Shown in pieces: positions 51,318 through 59,221 of a stretch of 64,000 nt of DNA. The translations under genes and the position numbers were made by a program. This stretch comes from Enterococcus sp. DIV2402 (GTDB lineage: Bacteria; Bacillota; Bacilli; Lactobacillales; Enterococcaceae): assembly GCF_017426705.2 (NCBI RefSeq), contig NZ_CP147251.1:2456501-2520500 (forward strand), written 5' to 3'. The notes under the pieces are model-generated. The model searched no databases and was not told the origin of the DNA. It was given only the letters and a program-made list of their open reading frames with translations. Position 1 is the first letter of the stretch. Every line of letters starts with the position of its first letter.

Positions 51318-52006
51318 TTATACAAGTATTTCGTATTTTTTGAAACCGTACACGATACAAAAAATAAGCAAAAATACTAAAATCATACCTGAAATAATTC
51401 GAAGATGAATCGAATAGCTTTTTGAGTTGTTTGGCACGCTCAAAACATTGCCCAATAACAAACCACCAAGTAAGCCGCCTATGTGTCCCCACATATCTAT
51501 TGAACGGTCAAAAACGCCAAACAGTAAACTCATTCCAATAAACAAAGTAAATTGTCGAACCATCCCTTGAATTGCTGGATGTCCTTTAAAATGAACACCT
51601 AAAATAACAAATGCACCGAATAAACCAAATAACGAAGTACTCGAACCTGCTGACTGCACACCTGCTTGATTAAAAGCAAAACTCAAAGCATTTCCTGCAA
51701 AACCACTGATTAAATAAATAATTAAAAAGCGCACATGCCCATAGATAGCTTCAATTTGTTGTCCCATAAAATATAGAACCACGGAATTGACTGCAAAGTG
51801 CATCAATCCATAATGAATAAAAATGGGCGTAATAAAACGCCAATACTCATGTCCATGTACCACTAACGGTCCAAACATTGCTCCTCTAAACTCGATATAT
51901 AGACTTGGAAACAGAAAAGCTAATAGATAAACGACCACCTGGATAGTTAAAAAAGTATACGTCAAAAAGGTGTTCGTTTTAAACGATTAAACGATAAATT
52001 ATTCAT
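51318..52006 (-). CDS. Rhomboid-family intramembrane serine protease with apparent 5' frameshift
   Basis: The main frame (51318-51965) holds about seven spans with the rhomboid motifs YWRFITPIFIHYGLMHFAVN, the catalytic serine in QSAGSSTSLFGLFGAF and the histidine in MWGHIGGLLGGLL. That frame lacks a ribosome binding site and opens only with TTG at 51965. An ATG at 52006 with AAAGGAG 7 bases upstream overlaps the 5-FCL stop and encodes MNNLSFNRLKRTPF, a typical rhomboid N-terminus, but then hits TGA. One extra T in the run of five (51964-51968) would join it to LTYTFLTIQVVVY. So the gene is frameshifted, or the assembly lost one base. YqgP/GluP-like neighbourhood. Confidence 0.8.
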
Positions 52007-52562
52007 ACGTCACTCCTTTATAGCTATCTGTAAAAATCCGCGCTACTGGAAGGTCAAAGGAATCCGGTTGCCATTGATTATTTAATTGTTCCGAAAAAAC
52101 CAAGCTACACGTTTGTCCTTGATATTCTGCTAAGTATCGGTCATAAAAACCACCACCAAAACCGATACGATACCCTTCTTTGGAGAAAACAATGCCTGGA
52201 ACAAGCAAGACATCAATTTCTTCTTTAGAAACATGTAAAGCACTGACTGGTTCATCAACACCAAACTTCGTCGTCCGATAAGCGGTTCTTTCATCTACTT
52301 CATAAAAAGCTAATTGCCGTTTTGGTAATGATTTAGGAATAACGACAACTTTATTTTCTGCCCATGCACGCTTCATGATTGATTCAGTATTAAATTCAAA
52401 TGATGTTGAACGAATCATCCCAATAACTTTGGCTTCTTTCCAAATTCGTGAAGCAAAAAAGAGAGCTAAAATCGTTTCTTCTTTTTTTAATTTCTTTTTA
52501 GGATGTTCCGCCAGCTTTTTTAATACAACTATTCCTGACTGACGTAGTTCCGCTTTTTCCAT
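51999..52562 (-). CDS. 5-formyltetrahydrofolate cyclo-ligase
   Basis: Converts 5-formyl-THF to 5,10-methenyl-THF with ATP. The 187-residue protein has KAELRQSGIVVLKKLAEHPK at the start, VIGMIRSTSFEFNTESIMKR near 58 in the substrate region, VVVIPKSLPKRQLAFYEVDE, and the ATP-binding signature LLVPGIVFSKEGYRIGFGGG followed by FYDRYL near 135. YqgN-like, first gene of the operon that runs through glcK. Confidence 0.93.
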   Translation of the reverse strand: MEKAELRQSGIVVLKKLAEHPKKKLKKEETILALFFASRIWKEAKVIGMIRSTSFEFNTESIMKRAWAENKVVVIPKSLPKRQLAFYEVDERTAYRTTKFGVDEPVSALHVSKEEIDVLLVPGIVFSKEGYRIGFGGGFYDRYLAEYQGQTCSLVFSEQLNNQWQPDSFDLPVARIFTDSYKGVTYE

Positions 52563-52792
52563 AAATTCACACTCCTTTAACTATAATCAAAGCCTTACAC
52601 ACATCCTTTATTTTAACATGGAACCCCTCTTCCGCCTATAACTAACCTTCAATTAAACGCGGAAGAATCGTCAAGTAAAATTACTTAACAAAATTTGCTA
52701 AAAAGGCTAGATTTCTCTGAACAAACGTGATATTATAGTTTGGTCTGAGAGAGAGATCTTGGAATATTCTAGATATATGGGAGGGAAAACAA

Positions 52793-52942
52793 ATGCGCGT
52801 AAACATTACTTTAGAATGTACTTCTTGTAAAGAACGTAACTACCTAACAAACAAAAACAAACGTAACAATCCAGATCGTTTGGAAAAACAAAAATATTGC
52901 CCACGTGAAAGAAAAGTTACTTTACACCGTGAAACTAAATAA
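52793..52942 (+). CDS. rpmG: 50S ribosomal protein L33
   Basis: A 49-residue L33: [20 protein letters not shown], then [20 protein letters not shown] and VTLHRETK. The visible cysteines are a C-x2-C pair near the start (CTSC) and a single Cys at YCPRE near 36, so one ligand of the full four-cysteine zinc set is replaced. This makes it a zinc-deficient (C-minus) or intermediate type. GGGAGGG lies 7 bases upstream. Monocistronic with a terminator. Confidence 0.95.
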   Translation: MRVNITLECTSCKERNYLTNKNKRNNPDRLEKQKYCPRERKVTLHRETK

Positions 52943-52949
52943 TAGTTTG

Positions 52950-52998
52950 AAAATAAGCGTCGAATTCTTGATAAACAAGTGTTCGACGCTTTTATTTT
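52950..52998 (+). terminator. Terminator of rpmG
   Basis: Stem AAAATAAGCGTCGAA / TTCGACGCTTTTATTTT (52950-52964 with 52982-52998; one bulge), 17-base loop, rich in T at the end. Confidence 0.85.
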
Positions 52999-53135
52999 TC
53001 AGGCTTTTCAAAAGTCTTTAGAATATATACTTTCTTATTTTTCTAATTTATCTGATCCAAGTCTTTATTTGGTTTCATTAGCTGATAAAATAAGAAGTAA
53101 TGATTACATTGTATTATGTTAAAGAAGGGATTTAT

Positions 53136-53474
53136 ATGGAACTTTTATTAGAATTTTTAAGTAACTTTGTAATTTTTACTGATGAGCTTATTTCACCTGA
53201 TTTAGAAAGCAAAAAAAAGAAACGAATCGCTGTTCTTCTCTCCCTTTTTTCTTTTCTTATATTTTTATCTTTTACTTTATTTTTAATTTTTTTGACATTT
53301 GGACTATTAAATCTATTAATTAGTGATTTTGATATAATAATTGCTTTTTTAGCCATGCTCCTTCTTTTATGCAATTGTTTTTTGGTATATAAAAGCTACG
53401 CATATTCATTTGGAATTGTAGTCACTATAAAATTATTTATGAAAGAATCTAATATCAATAAAAAAGAAAACTAA
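53136..53474 (+). CDS. Hypothetical membrane protein, 112 residues
   Basis: I do not recognise this protein. It starts MELLLEFLSNFVIFTDELIS, followed by a basic patch (DLESKKKKRIA), two long hydrophobic spans (AVLLSLFSFLIFLSFTLFLI with FLTFGLLNLLI, and IIAFLAMLLLLCNCFLVYKS), and a basic tail ending NINKKEN. Start at 53136 with AAGAAGGGA upstream. The coding DNA is very AT-rich, unlike the housekeeping neighbours. Its end overlaps the convergent lysozyme-like remnant by about 20 bases. Size and shape would suit a bacteriocin immunity or accessory protein, but nothing proves it. Confidence 0.5.
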   Translation: MELLLEFLSNFVIFTDELISPDLESKKKKRIAVLLSLFSFLIFLSFTLFLIFLTFGLLNLLISDFDIIIAFLAMLLLLCNCFLVYKSYAYSFGIVVTIKLFMKESNINKKEN

Positions 53475-53787
53475 ATATCTTTAATTGCCCTTTATACATC
53501 AACCAATCTAGTAATTTTACTTGTAGATAGTCTTTCACAATTCTCGCTTGTGTAATCATTCTTCTCACATATTCACTACCATTAGTTATAGGAGTTCCCA
53601 CTAGAGGATATGCTGAACCATCCCGTTGAACGATTCCATAAGTAGGTCCATGCATCTCATAGATATCCGGATCCATACTTATTCCAACTTTCCCTTGAAT
53701 ATTTCCTAAAATTCCAGCAATAGCTTCTTCGCTATAGTTTTTCTAACGTAAAAAATTCCTAATAACATTGACATGTTCACTACTCAT
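53455..53787 (-). pseudogene. Remnant of a phage tail lysozyme-like (cell-wall hydrolase) domain
   Basis: From ATG 53787 (GGAGAG upstream) the frame reads MSSEHVNVIRNFLR, then a TAG at 53743-53745, then KNYSEEAIAGILGNIQGKVG and DPDIYEMHGPTYGIVQRDGS. It ends after 95 further residues with KIFSFLFY. YSEEAIAGILGNIQ...YGIVQ closely follows the start of phage tail lysozyme domains (sYsdaaIAGILGNI...GYGIVQW), here with R in place of W. Only about 110 of the usual 130-150 or more residues are present. The stop, the shortened end and lack of neighbours suggest a decayed prophage or toxin fragment. Confidence 0.6.
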
Positions 53788-53796
53788 AAATCTCTC

Positions 53797-53886
53797 CTAT
53801 TTTCCCATGCGTCCATGGTAGATATATGCCTTACATAAGAAGTTTAATGCACATCCTGAAGTCAAAAAGAGTAAACCGATACTCAT
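53797..53886 (-). CDS. Possible 29-residue hydrophobic peptide
   Basis: An ATG at 53886 opens a 29-codon frame, MSIGLLFLTSGCALNFLCKA followed by YIYHGRMGK, ending 10 bases before the lysozyme-like remnant. The sequence has a lipoprotein-like LTSGC segment, but the preceding stretch is short, and there is no clear ribosome binding site. It may be a remnant of the same lost element. Weak call. Confidence 0.2.
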   Translation of the reverse strand: MSIGLLFLTSGCALNFLCKAYIYHGRMGK

Positions 53887-53946
53887 CTTAGATATCCTAT
53901 AATTTCTTTATAAACCATTATCATTCCTTTTGACTGTGTATTCACT

Positions 53947-53984
53947 AAAAAAAGCCACGACTACTCATAGTAATCGTGACTTTT
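53947..53984 (-). terminator. Terminator of the nuclease gene
   Basis: Minus-strand stem GTCACGATTACT / AGTAGTCGTGGC (53969-53980 with 53954-53965; two non-canonical or wobble positions), followed by TTTTTTTAG. Confidence 0.8.
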
Positions 53985-54749
53985 TTAAATTTTTCTAGAA
54001 TTACCTGTAGCATAATCAATGCTATAACCATCTTGTATATTATAGATAAAAATATTAAAGCATAATTCTTGATCCTCCACACTATGCGCTTCAATTTGAA
54101 TCCCTCGCGGAACAAGTTCTTCGCCTTTGAAGTACGGTGTTACCCGATAACGTACATGATTACCGGTCTCTTTCAAATAATTAGCTACTTTATCTTCATA
54201 TTCTTTCATGGGTTTTTGATTCATTTGTTGCGTACCAGTAAATAAGTTTTGCCAATTATCATTTTCTCCAGTAAAACGAAAAGCAATCAAATGCGAGCGA
54301 TTGTATAACCATTTTCCATCATCTAGTTTCTTTTGTTTCCAACCTGATGGATAGACCCTCGAAATATCTCCTCGCTCTTCTTTTGGCATCATGCTTTTAT
54401 GTAATAACGCATTTGCCGAACCAACACGGTTGAGAGAATCAAGCGGAGAAAAAGTTTGCCAGGGTCCATTGGCAAGTGATAATTCTTGTTCGGTAAACGT
54501 CGTATGATTGTCATTTAGTGTCACCACAATATTTGTACCATCATACTCTGGTAACGCATCAAGCTGCGGATAATTTGCTAACTGTTCTGGTGTATCATCA
54601 AACGCATCCAAAATAGTTGTTGGATCGGACCAATCCACTTTTGACAAGTCAATTTGTCCAGCTGTCGCCGTGAAAACAAGCAACGCAACAAGTGAATACA
54701 ATACCCCTTTAACAGTATTTGTCGGTGTATTGTTTTTTTTCTTTGCCAT
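53985..54749 (-). CDS. DNA/RNA non-specific endonuclease, EndA-like, membrane-anchored
   Basis: The 254-residue protein begins with a basic stretch and one membrane span (GVLYSLVALLVFTATAGQID), so the domain is outside the cell or in the wall. The beta-beta-alpha metal nuclease core is seen at KWLYNRSHLIAFRFTGENDN (catalytic His; the usual DRGH reads NRSH) followed by WQNLFTGTQQMNQKPMKEYE (metal-binding Asn region) near 150-195. The end has VRYRVTPYFKGEELVPRGIQ. Homologues degrade extracellular DNA or feed DNA uptake. It is a single-gene unit closed by a hairpin. Confidence 0.88.
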   Translation of the reverse strand: MAKKKNNTPTNTVKGVLYSLVALLVFTATAGQIDLSKVDWSDPTTILDAFDDTPEQLANYPQLDALPEYDGTNIVVTLNDNHTTFTEQELSLANGPWQTFSPLDSLNRVGSANALLHKSMMPKEERGDISRVYPSGWKQKKLDDGKWLYNRSHLIAFRFTGENDNWQNLFTGTQQMNQKPMKEYEDKVANYLKETGNHVRYRVTPYFKGEELVPRGIQIEAHSVEDQELCFNIFIYNIQDGYSIDYATGNSRKI

Positions 54750-54781
54750 ATCATTCCACCTTATATTTTTTCAGAAAGAAA

Positions 54782-54805
54782 CGAGAATTCTAAAAAGAAT
54801 TCTCG
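54782..54805 (-). terminator. Terminator of the 151-residue hypothetical gene
   Basis: Perfect 10-bp stem CGAGAATTCT / AGAATTCTCG, 4-base loop, followed by TTTCTTTCTG on the minus strand. Confidence 0.75.
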
Positions 54806-54813
54806 CCTGTTGT

Positions 54814-55269
54814 TTATTCGAAGTGTTTGCCGTAGATATCATCTACAGTATTTTCTGGATCGATAACAATGTAAAGATTTTTAGTTTTTTCACTGATTTT
54901 TGTTGATTGGTATGCATTATCCAATCCATCAGTTGATTTATCTTTGTATGGGAAATAAATAACATCAGGATGACCTGTTTCGTATAATAATTCCATACGT
55001 TCGATATCTTCATATTTTAAGGCACGTGCAAACATTCCTGATTCCAAACCACCTAAGTTGATATCGTGTGTTGATACATGGTCGCCTTCTTGGAAGATTT
55101 CAATTTTAAATGCTTCACATGGGTGAATTTCTACAAAGTCACTGCCTTTAATACGACCAAAGCTTGTTGAAACTTGCTTGATCCATAAATCACCAATGTA
55201 ACGACGATCGATTGTCCAAGTTTCTCCATTTCGGAAAAGTAATTTTAACGCTTTCATTTGTCTAGCCAT
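54814..55269 (-). CDS. Conserved-looking hypothetical protein, 151 residues
   Basis: I do not know this family. The protein is soluble and acidic, with MKALKLLFRNGETWTIDRRY at the start, then IGDLWIKQVSTSFGRIKGSD, HPCEAFKIEIFQEGDHVSTH and a charged end PENTVDDIYGKHFE. The regular beta-rich N-terminal half with DRRYIG and the absence of a signal peptide point to a cytoplasmic protein. AAGGAGAG precedes the ATG. It lies between the nuclease and the CCA-enzyme genes, each unit with its own hairpin, so there is no operon context. Confidence 0.7.
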   Translation of the reverse strand: MARQMKALKLLFRNGETWTIDRRYIGDLWIKQVSTSFGRIKGSDFVEIHPCEAFKIEIFQEGDHVSTHDINLGGLESGMFARALKYEDIERMELLYETGHPDVIYFPYKDKSTDGLDNAYQSTKISEKTKNLYIVIDPENTVDDIYGKHFE

Positions 55270-55349
55270 ATTGAACTCTCCTTACCTTATTGGTTAATAA
55301 ATTCCACATACTTAGTGTAGCATAACAATTGTCTCTAGTAAATATAATA

Positions 55350-55381
55350 CACAATGAGAAGAACTAGTTTTTCTCATTGTG
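55350..55381 (-). terminator. Hairpin downstream of cca
   Basis: Perfect 11-bp stem CACAATGAGAA / TTCTCATTGTG (55350-55360 with 55371-55381). The tract after it on the minus strand, TATTATATTT, is T-rich but not a pure T run. Ten bases after the cca stop. Confidence 0.65.
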
Positions 55382-55391
55382 CATCAAATTC

Positions 55392-56609
55392 TTAACATTC
55401 GTTTTTTTCAATTGCAGCTGCTGCATAGTTAAGCAACTCTTTTTTCTCATTAGGAATTACTTGTTCTACCACAGCTTGCTCACAAAGCGTCAAGATTTCT
55501 TTCATCCATTTTCCAGGTTTTTTATCAAAATAAGCCAATAAATCATGCCCACTAATTGCTAAATCTTGCAGAGAGTGAATAACTAATTGCCGATACGCTT
55601 CTTTTACAGCAGTTATATCATTTTCTAAACCAAAATACGGCAGTAATTCTTCTGTTAAAATAGCTTGTTCTTCACCTAATACATAAAGTAATGGTTTCGT
55701 AAAAGCTTGTGTTTTTCTAAATTGCAAGCCCATAAATACGGCTTGTGTCGTACGAATACTATCATTCGAACACTTCCATGCTTTCATAAACGGTCGAATT
55801 TCTTTATTTGATAAGCCTAGTTGGTCAATTAACAACACCCACGCATGAACTTCTTTGTTAATTTGCTGATCGGTTAATTCCGCAAAACGTAATAAGGATT
55901 CACCATACGCCCGCAGTTTAGGGCAATAACTATAACATTCTGTTTCAACAAACATCTGCAAGCCTTGTCTGCGATATTTCCCAAGCAATAATTTGATAAA
56001 TTCAATATTGATACGTTCAACTGAAATTTTTTCTAATAACGCATGGTTATCATAAATCGATGCAAACGTTTCTTGCTCTAATTGAAACCCTAACTGACTA
56101 ACAAATCGCAAACCACGCATCATTCGCAAAGCATCTTCATGAAAACGTTCATGAGGATTTCCAACCGCACGCAACACTTTATTTTCAAGATCAGCTAAGC
56201 CATCAAATAAATCAATAATTTCACCATCTTCTTTTAAAGCAAACGCATTGATCGTAAAATCTCTCCGTTTCAAATCTTCTTCCAAAGACCGAACGAATTC
56301 AACATGATCGGGACGGCGGAAATCTTGATAGGTAGATTCTGTACGAAACGTCGTAATTTCATATTGTTCTTCCTCATCTAAAACCAAAACCGTTCCATGT
56401 TCAATTCCTACATCAATGGTCCGAGGAAATATCTCTTTAATTTCAGCTGGGAAAGCACTTGTCGCAATATCAACATCATGAATGGCGTGGCCTAATAAGA
56501 CATCACGCACACTCCCCCCTACAAAGTAAGCTTCAAATCCTGCATCTTCAATTTTCTTCAAAATAGGTAATGCTGTTTGATATTCTTGAGGAATTACTTC
56601 TAATTTCAT
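55392..56609 (-). CDS. cca: CCA tRNA nucleotidyltransferase (class II)
   Basis: Adds or repairs the 3' CCA of tRNAs. The 405-residue protein has the class II head AYFVGGSVRDVLLGHAIHDV and DIATSAFP with the catalytic DxD, the TIDVGIEHGTVLVLDEEEQY motif, RRPDHVEFVRSLEEDLKRRD followed by FTINAFAL near 110, and the RMMRGLRFVSQLGFQLE neck near 165. Gram-positive bacteria of this group use a single CCA enzyme. It lies 9 bases behind the MazG-like gene on the same strand. Confidence 0.95.
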   Translation of the reverse strand: MKLEVIPQEYQTALPILKKIEDAGFEAYFVGGSVRDVLLGHAIHDVDIATSAFPAEIKEIFPRTIDVGIEHGTVLVLDEEEQYEITTFRTESTYQDFRRPDHVEFVRSLEEDLKRRDFTINAFALKEDGEIIDLFDGLADLENKVLRAVGNPHERFHEDALRMMRGLRFVSQLGFQLEQETFASIYDNHALLEKISVERINIEFIKLLLGKYRRQGLQMFVETECYSYCPKLRAYGESLLRFAELTDQQINKEVHAWVLLIDQLGLSNKEIRPFMKAWKCSNDSIRTTQAVFMGLQFRKTQAFTKPLLYVLGEEQAILTEELLPYFGLENDITAVKEAYRQLVIHSLQDLAISGHDLLAYFDKKPGKWMKEILTLCEQAVVEQVIPNEKKELLNYAAAAIEKNEC

Positions 56610-56618
56610 CAGATCACC

Positions 56619-56978
56619 TCATTTATCTTCCGCAGTTTGTTTCCCATCTTTTCGTTCAAAACGGTAGCTATCTCTGCGATTAAATTTTTCCATATTTTCT
56701 TCAAAAACTTCTGTCAAATCAATGTCTAAAGAATTCGCCATAATCATTGTCACAAATAAAACATCACCTAGCTCTTCTGCGACTGTTTTGGCAGCTTCTG
56801 TTGTTTTTTTAGATTTCTCACCATAATGATGATTAACTTCTCGAGCTAATTCCCCAACTTCTTCTGTTAAACGCGCCATTTGTGCTAACGGGCTAAAATA
56901 ACCTGATTTAAATTGTTGAATATACGCATCAACTTCCTCTTGCATTGATACTAAAGAACGTTGCTTATCCACATTCAT
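56619..56978 (-). CDS. MazG-like nucleotide pyrophosphohydrolase (YpjD-like)
   Basis: A 119-residue single-domain all-alpha NTP pyrophosphatase. The metal-binding E-x2-E and E-x2-D motifs are seen in MARLTEEVGELAREVNHHYG near 35 and TVAEELGDVLFVTMIMANS near 65. The family hydrolyses (d)NTPs to the monophosphate. AGGAG lies 7 bases before the ATG. It precedes cca with 9 bases between. Confidence 0.92.
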   Translation of the reverse strand: MNVDKQRSLVSMQEEVDAYIQQFKSGYFSPLAQMARLTEEVGELAREVNHHYGEKSKKTTEAAKTVAEELGDVLFVTMIMANSLDIDLTEVFEENMEKFNRRDSYRFERKDGKQTAEDK

Positions 56979-57044
56979 CCACTCCTCTAAATTTCTCCTT
57001 TTCTATCTTAACAAATTGAGAAAAGAATTCATAGAAAAGAACTA

Positions 57045-57073
57045 TTGTCTATTGAATATTTACATGCTACATT
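57045..57073 (+). promoter_or_regulatory. Promoter of the YitT-family gene
   Basis: TTGTCT (57045-57050) and TACATT (57068-57073), spacer 17 bases, 30 bases before the ATG, which follows AAGGAGG. Confidence 0.65.
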
Positions 57074-57103
57074 AAGAACGATTCTTTTATAAGGAGGAAC
57101 AGT

Positions 57104-57997
57104 ATGCAAACAATTTTTTCATTTCGAACTATTCGAGATATTTTAGTTATTCTTCTAGGCACAGCTATTTATGGATTTGGTATTGTTTTTTTCAATATCC
57201 CTAACGATTTAGCAGAAGGTGGCATCACCGGAATTACATTAATCTTGCGCGCCTTATTTTCAATTGATCCTGCAATTAGCACATTAGTTTTAAATATCCC
57301 TTTAATAATTATTGGTGGACGAATTTTAGGTAAACGTGCTTTGTATTACACAATTTTGGGAACTGTGGGATTATCTTTTTGGTTAAGCTTTTGGCAAAAA
57401 ATCCCATTAGTCATCGATTTACAACACGACTTGCTCATTGTAGCTTTACTAGCTGGTGTTATTACAGGAATTGGTAGTGGCATGATTTATAAAGTTGGGG
57501 GAACAACAGGTGGTAGTGATGTTATCGCACGTATTGTAGAGAAAAATTTTGGAATTTCTGTTGGAAAGTCATTACTAATTTTTGACGTAATTGTTTTGAT
57601 TCTTTCATTATCTTATATCAATTTAAATCGTATGATGTACACCTTAATTTTCGCTTATGTCTTTACTAAAATCATTGATTCCATTTTGGATGGCGGTTAC
57701 TCAGCTAAAGGTATTTTAATCATGTCTGACAAAAATCCAGAGATTGCGCCTTTATTAATGCAGCAACTCGAACGCGGTTTAACTTATTTCAATGGTGAAG
57801 GTGGTTATTCAAACCAAACAAAAAATATCATTTATATCGTTGTCAGTCCACGTGAAATTTCTGAAGTAAAACGGATTGTCCACGAAACAGATGAAAAAGC
57901 CTTTGTTTCAGTTATCAATGTCCATGAAGTAGAAGGCGAAGGATTTAGTTATTTGAAGCCTAAAAACAAAATATTTTCGGCAAATAAAAAAGCCTAA
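57104..57997 (+). CDS. YitT-family membrane protein (DUF161 plus DUF2179)
   Basis: The 297-residue protein has five or six membrane spans (DILVILLGTAIYGFGIVFFN with IPNDLAEGGITGITLILRAL, then GGRILGKRALYYTILGTVGL, and GIGSGMIYKVGGTTGGSDVI near 125-145). A cytoplasmic C-terminal DUF2179 domain follows (GLTYFNGEGGYSNQTKNIIY and VVSPREISEVKRIVHETDEK). This architecture is the YitT/YebE family of Firmicutes. No transport substrate is known. It has its own promoter; a shared hairpin with the convergent LD-carboxypeptidase gene follows. Confidence 0.9.
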   Translation: MQTIFSFRTIRDILVILLGTAIYGFGIVFFNIPNDLAEGGITGITLILRALFSIDPAISTLVLNIPLIIIGGRILGKRALYYTILGTVGLSFWLSFWQKIPLVIDLQHDLLIVALLAGVITGIGSGMIYKVGGTTGGSDVIARIVEKNFGISVGKSLLIFDVIVLILSLSYINLNRMMYTLIFAYVFTKIIDSILDGGYSAKGILIMSDKNPEIAPLLMQQLERGLTYFNGEGGYSNQTKNIIYIVVSPREISEVKRIVHETDEKAFVSVINVHEVEGEGFSYLKPKNKIFSANKKA

Positions 57998-57998
57998 A

Positions 57999-58034
57999 AT
58001 TTAACCAGCCCACTTAGAATTAAATGGACTGGTT
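57999..58034. terminator. Bidirectional terminator
   Basis: Stem AACCAGCCCA / TGGACTGGTT with one mismatch (wobble on the minus strand), followed by TATTTTA (plus) and AAATTTTAGG (minus). Between two convergent genes; it overlaps the last bases of the carboxypeptidase stop. Confidence 0.6.
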
Positions 58035-59067
58035 ATTTTACTGGAGATTCAAGAAGAATTAAAGATTTTTTCATACAATCAATTTCGATTGTACAACCAA
58101 TAGGCAAGCTCATGATTGGTGCAGTGTGCCCAAAGTTTAAATTATAGACAATTGGTAATTCTTCTAAGCGACATTCTTCAGAAATAATTTGAATTAAGCT
58201 TGATTTATACTCTTCATAAAATTGTTCATTCACTGGTTTTCCCATAAGAATACCGGCAATTTGATGAAAAATTCCTTGCGCAGCTAACCCCCTTAGAATA
58301 ATAGCAAAAAGACTGGGAGAAAGACTTAGCTCCGAGGTTTCGATAAAAAGAACTTTTCCTTTCCATTCTTCTAATCGTGGCCAAATTTTAGTTCCTATCA
58401 TCATCGGAAATGTTTCCAAACATCCTCCTAATAGTTTCCCATGTACTACTCCTTCACCTTGCAAAAATTCATGAAAATATTGCTCTTTTTGCATAGTGCG
58501 CCGAATTTCAGCATTTTTAGGATTTGTCCAATCCAAAAATTCACTTGTCCATTGCGGGCTGGCGATTAATGGAATAGATGACTTCTCTCCTGCTACTAAT
58601 TCTAAAAAATGAGTAAGGGTATACTCATGTATATTTTTATTTTCAGCAAATTCAACCAGAGCAGTTGGTCCATAAATCGATGCAACATTCGCATGATAAA
58701 ACATAAAATGATTAATGGTAGTATCTGAATAACCGACAAACAGTTTGGGATAATTTGCTATAATCTCAAAATCAATATAAGGCAAGAGTCGAATAGTATC
58801 TGATCCACCAATCATACAGATAATGGCATCAATTTCTGGATTTTGTAAAGCATCCATCAAATCTTGTGCTCTCTTTTCAGGATGTTGATGAATATACTCA
58901 CTACTTTGTATCGCATTAGGTGTTAATACAACTCGATACCCTAATGCTTCTAGCCGTTTTTTCGCAATTTCCCAGCGATACTGAAATATTTCTTCTCCTG
59001 CCATTCCTGAAGAAAGTGTGATAAAAGCAATAGTATCACCCTTAGATAATGGTTTTGGTTTAATCAT
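58033..59067 (-). CDS. Peptidase S66 (LD-carboxypeptidase / MccF-like)
   Basis: The 344-residue protein begins KPKPLSKGDTIAFITLSSGM and carries the nucleophile region DAIICMIGGSDTIRLLPYID near 100-118 (the S66 nucleophile serine in GGSDT), YSDTTINHFMFYHANVASIY, and the Glu/His side with FIETSELSLSPSLFAIILRG and LNFGHTAPIMSLPIGC near 310. MccF-type members inactivate microcin C-like peptides; LdcA-type members trim murein tetrapeptides. The choice between these is open. AGAGGTGAG precedes the ATG. Confidence 0.9.
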   Translation of the reverse strand: MIKPKPLSKGDTIAFITLSSGMAGEEIFQYRWEIAKKRLEALGYRVVLTPNAIQSSEYIHQHPEKRAQDLMDALQNPEIDAIICMIGGSDTIRLLPYIDFEIIANYPKLFVGYSDTTINHFMFYHANVASIYGPTALVEFAENKNIHEYTLTHFLELVAGEKSSIPLIASPQWTSEFLDWTNPKNAEIRRTMQKEQYFHEFLQGEGVVHGKLLGGCLETFPMMIGTKIWPRLEEWKGKVLFIETSELSLSPSLFAIILRGLAAQGIFHQIAGILMGKPVNEQFYEEYKSSLIQIISEECRLEELPIVYNLNFGHTAPIMSLPIGCTIEIDCMKKSLILLESPVK

Positions 59068-59221
59068 TGTCTCACCTCTTAATTGTTATTGTTTAAGAAT
59101 ATTTAATACTGATTCTTTATTTTATAATAGTATAAAGCATCTTTTTATTCTTTGTTATTTTAGTTTATGTAGTCAGAAAAAATGCAAATTACTCCTAACT
59201 TCATATATTTTGACTTCTTTT
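59068..59221. other. Stretch between the S66 gene and the CRISPR array (trailer side)
   Basis: AT-rich. It should hold the promoter of the minus-strand S66 gene (TATTATAAAAT-like at about 59110-59130). Beyond that nothing clear is seen. This side of the array has the degenerate repeat, so it is the trailer. Confidence 0.5.

Noticed and set aside
52629..52665. CTTCCGC-N23-GCGGAAG inverted repeat upstream of the 5-FCL gene
   Set aside because: Loop is long, no T tract follows, and seven-base arms are not rare in a window of this size.
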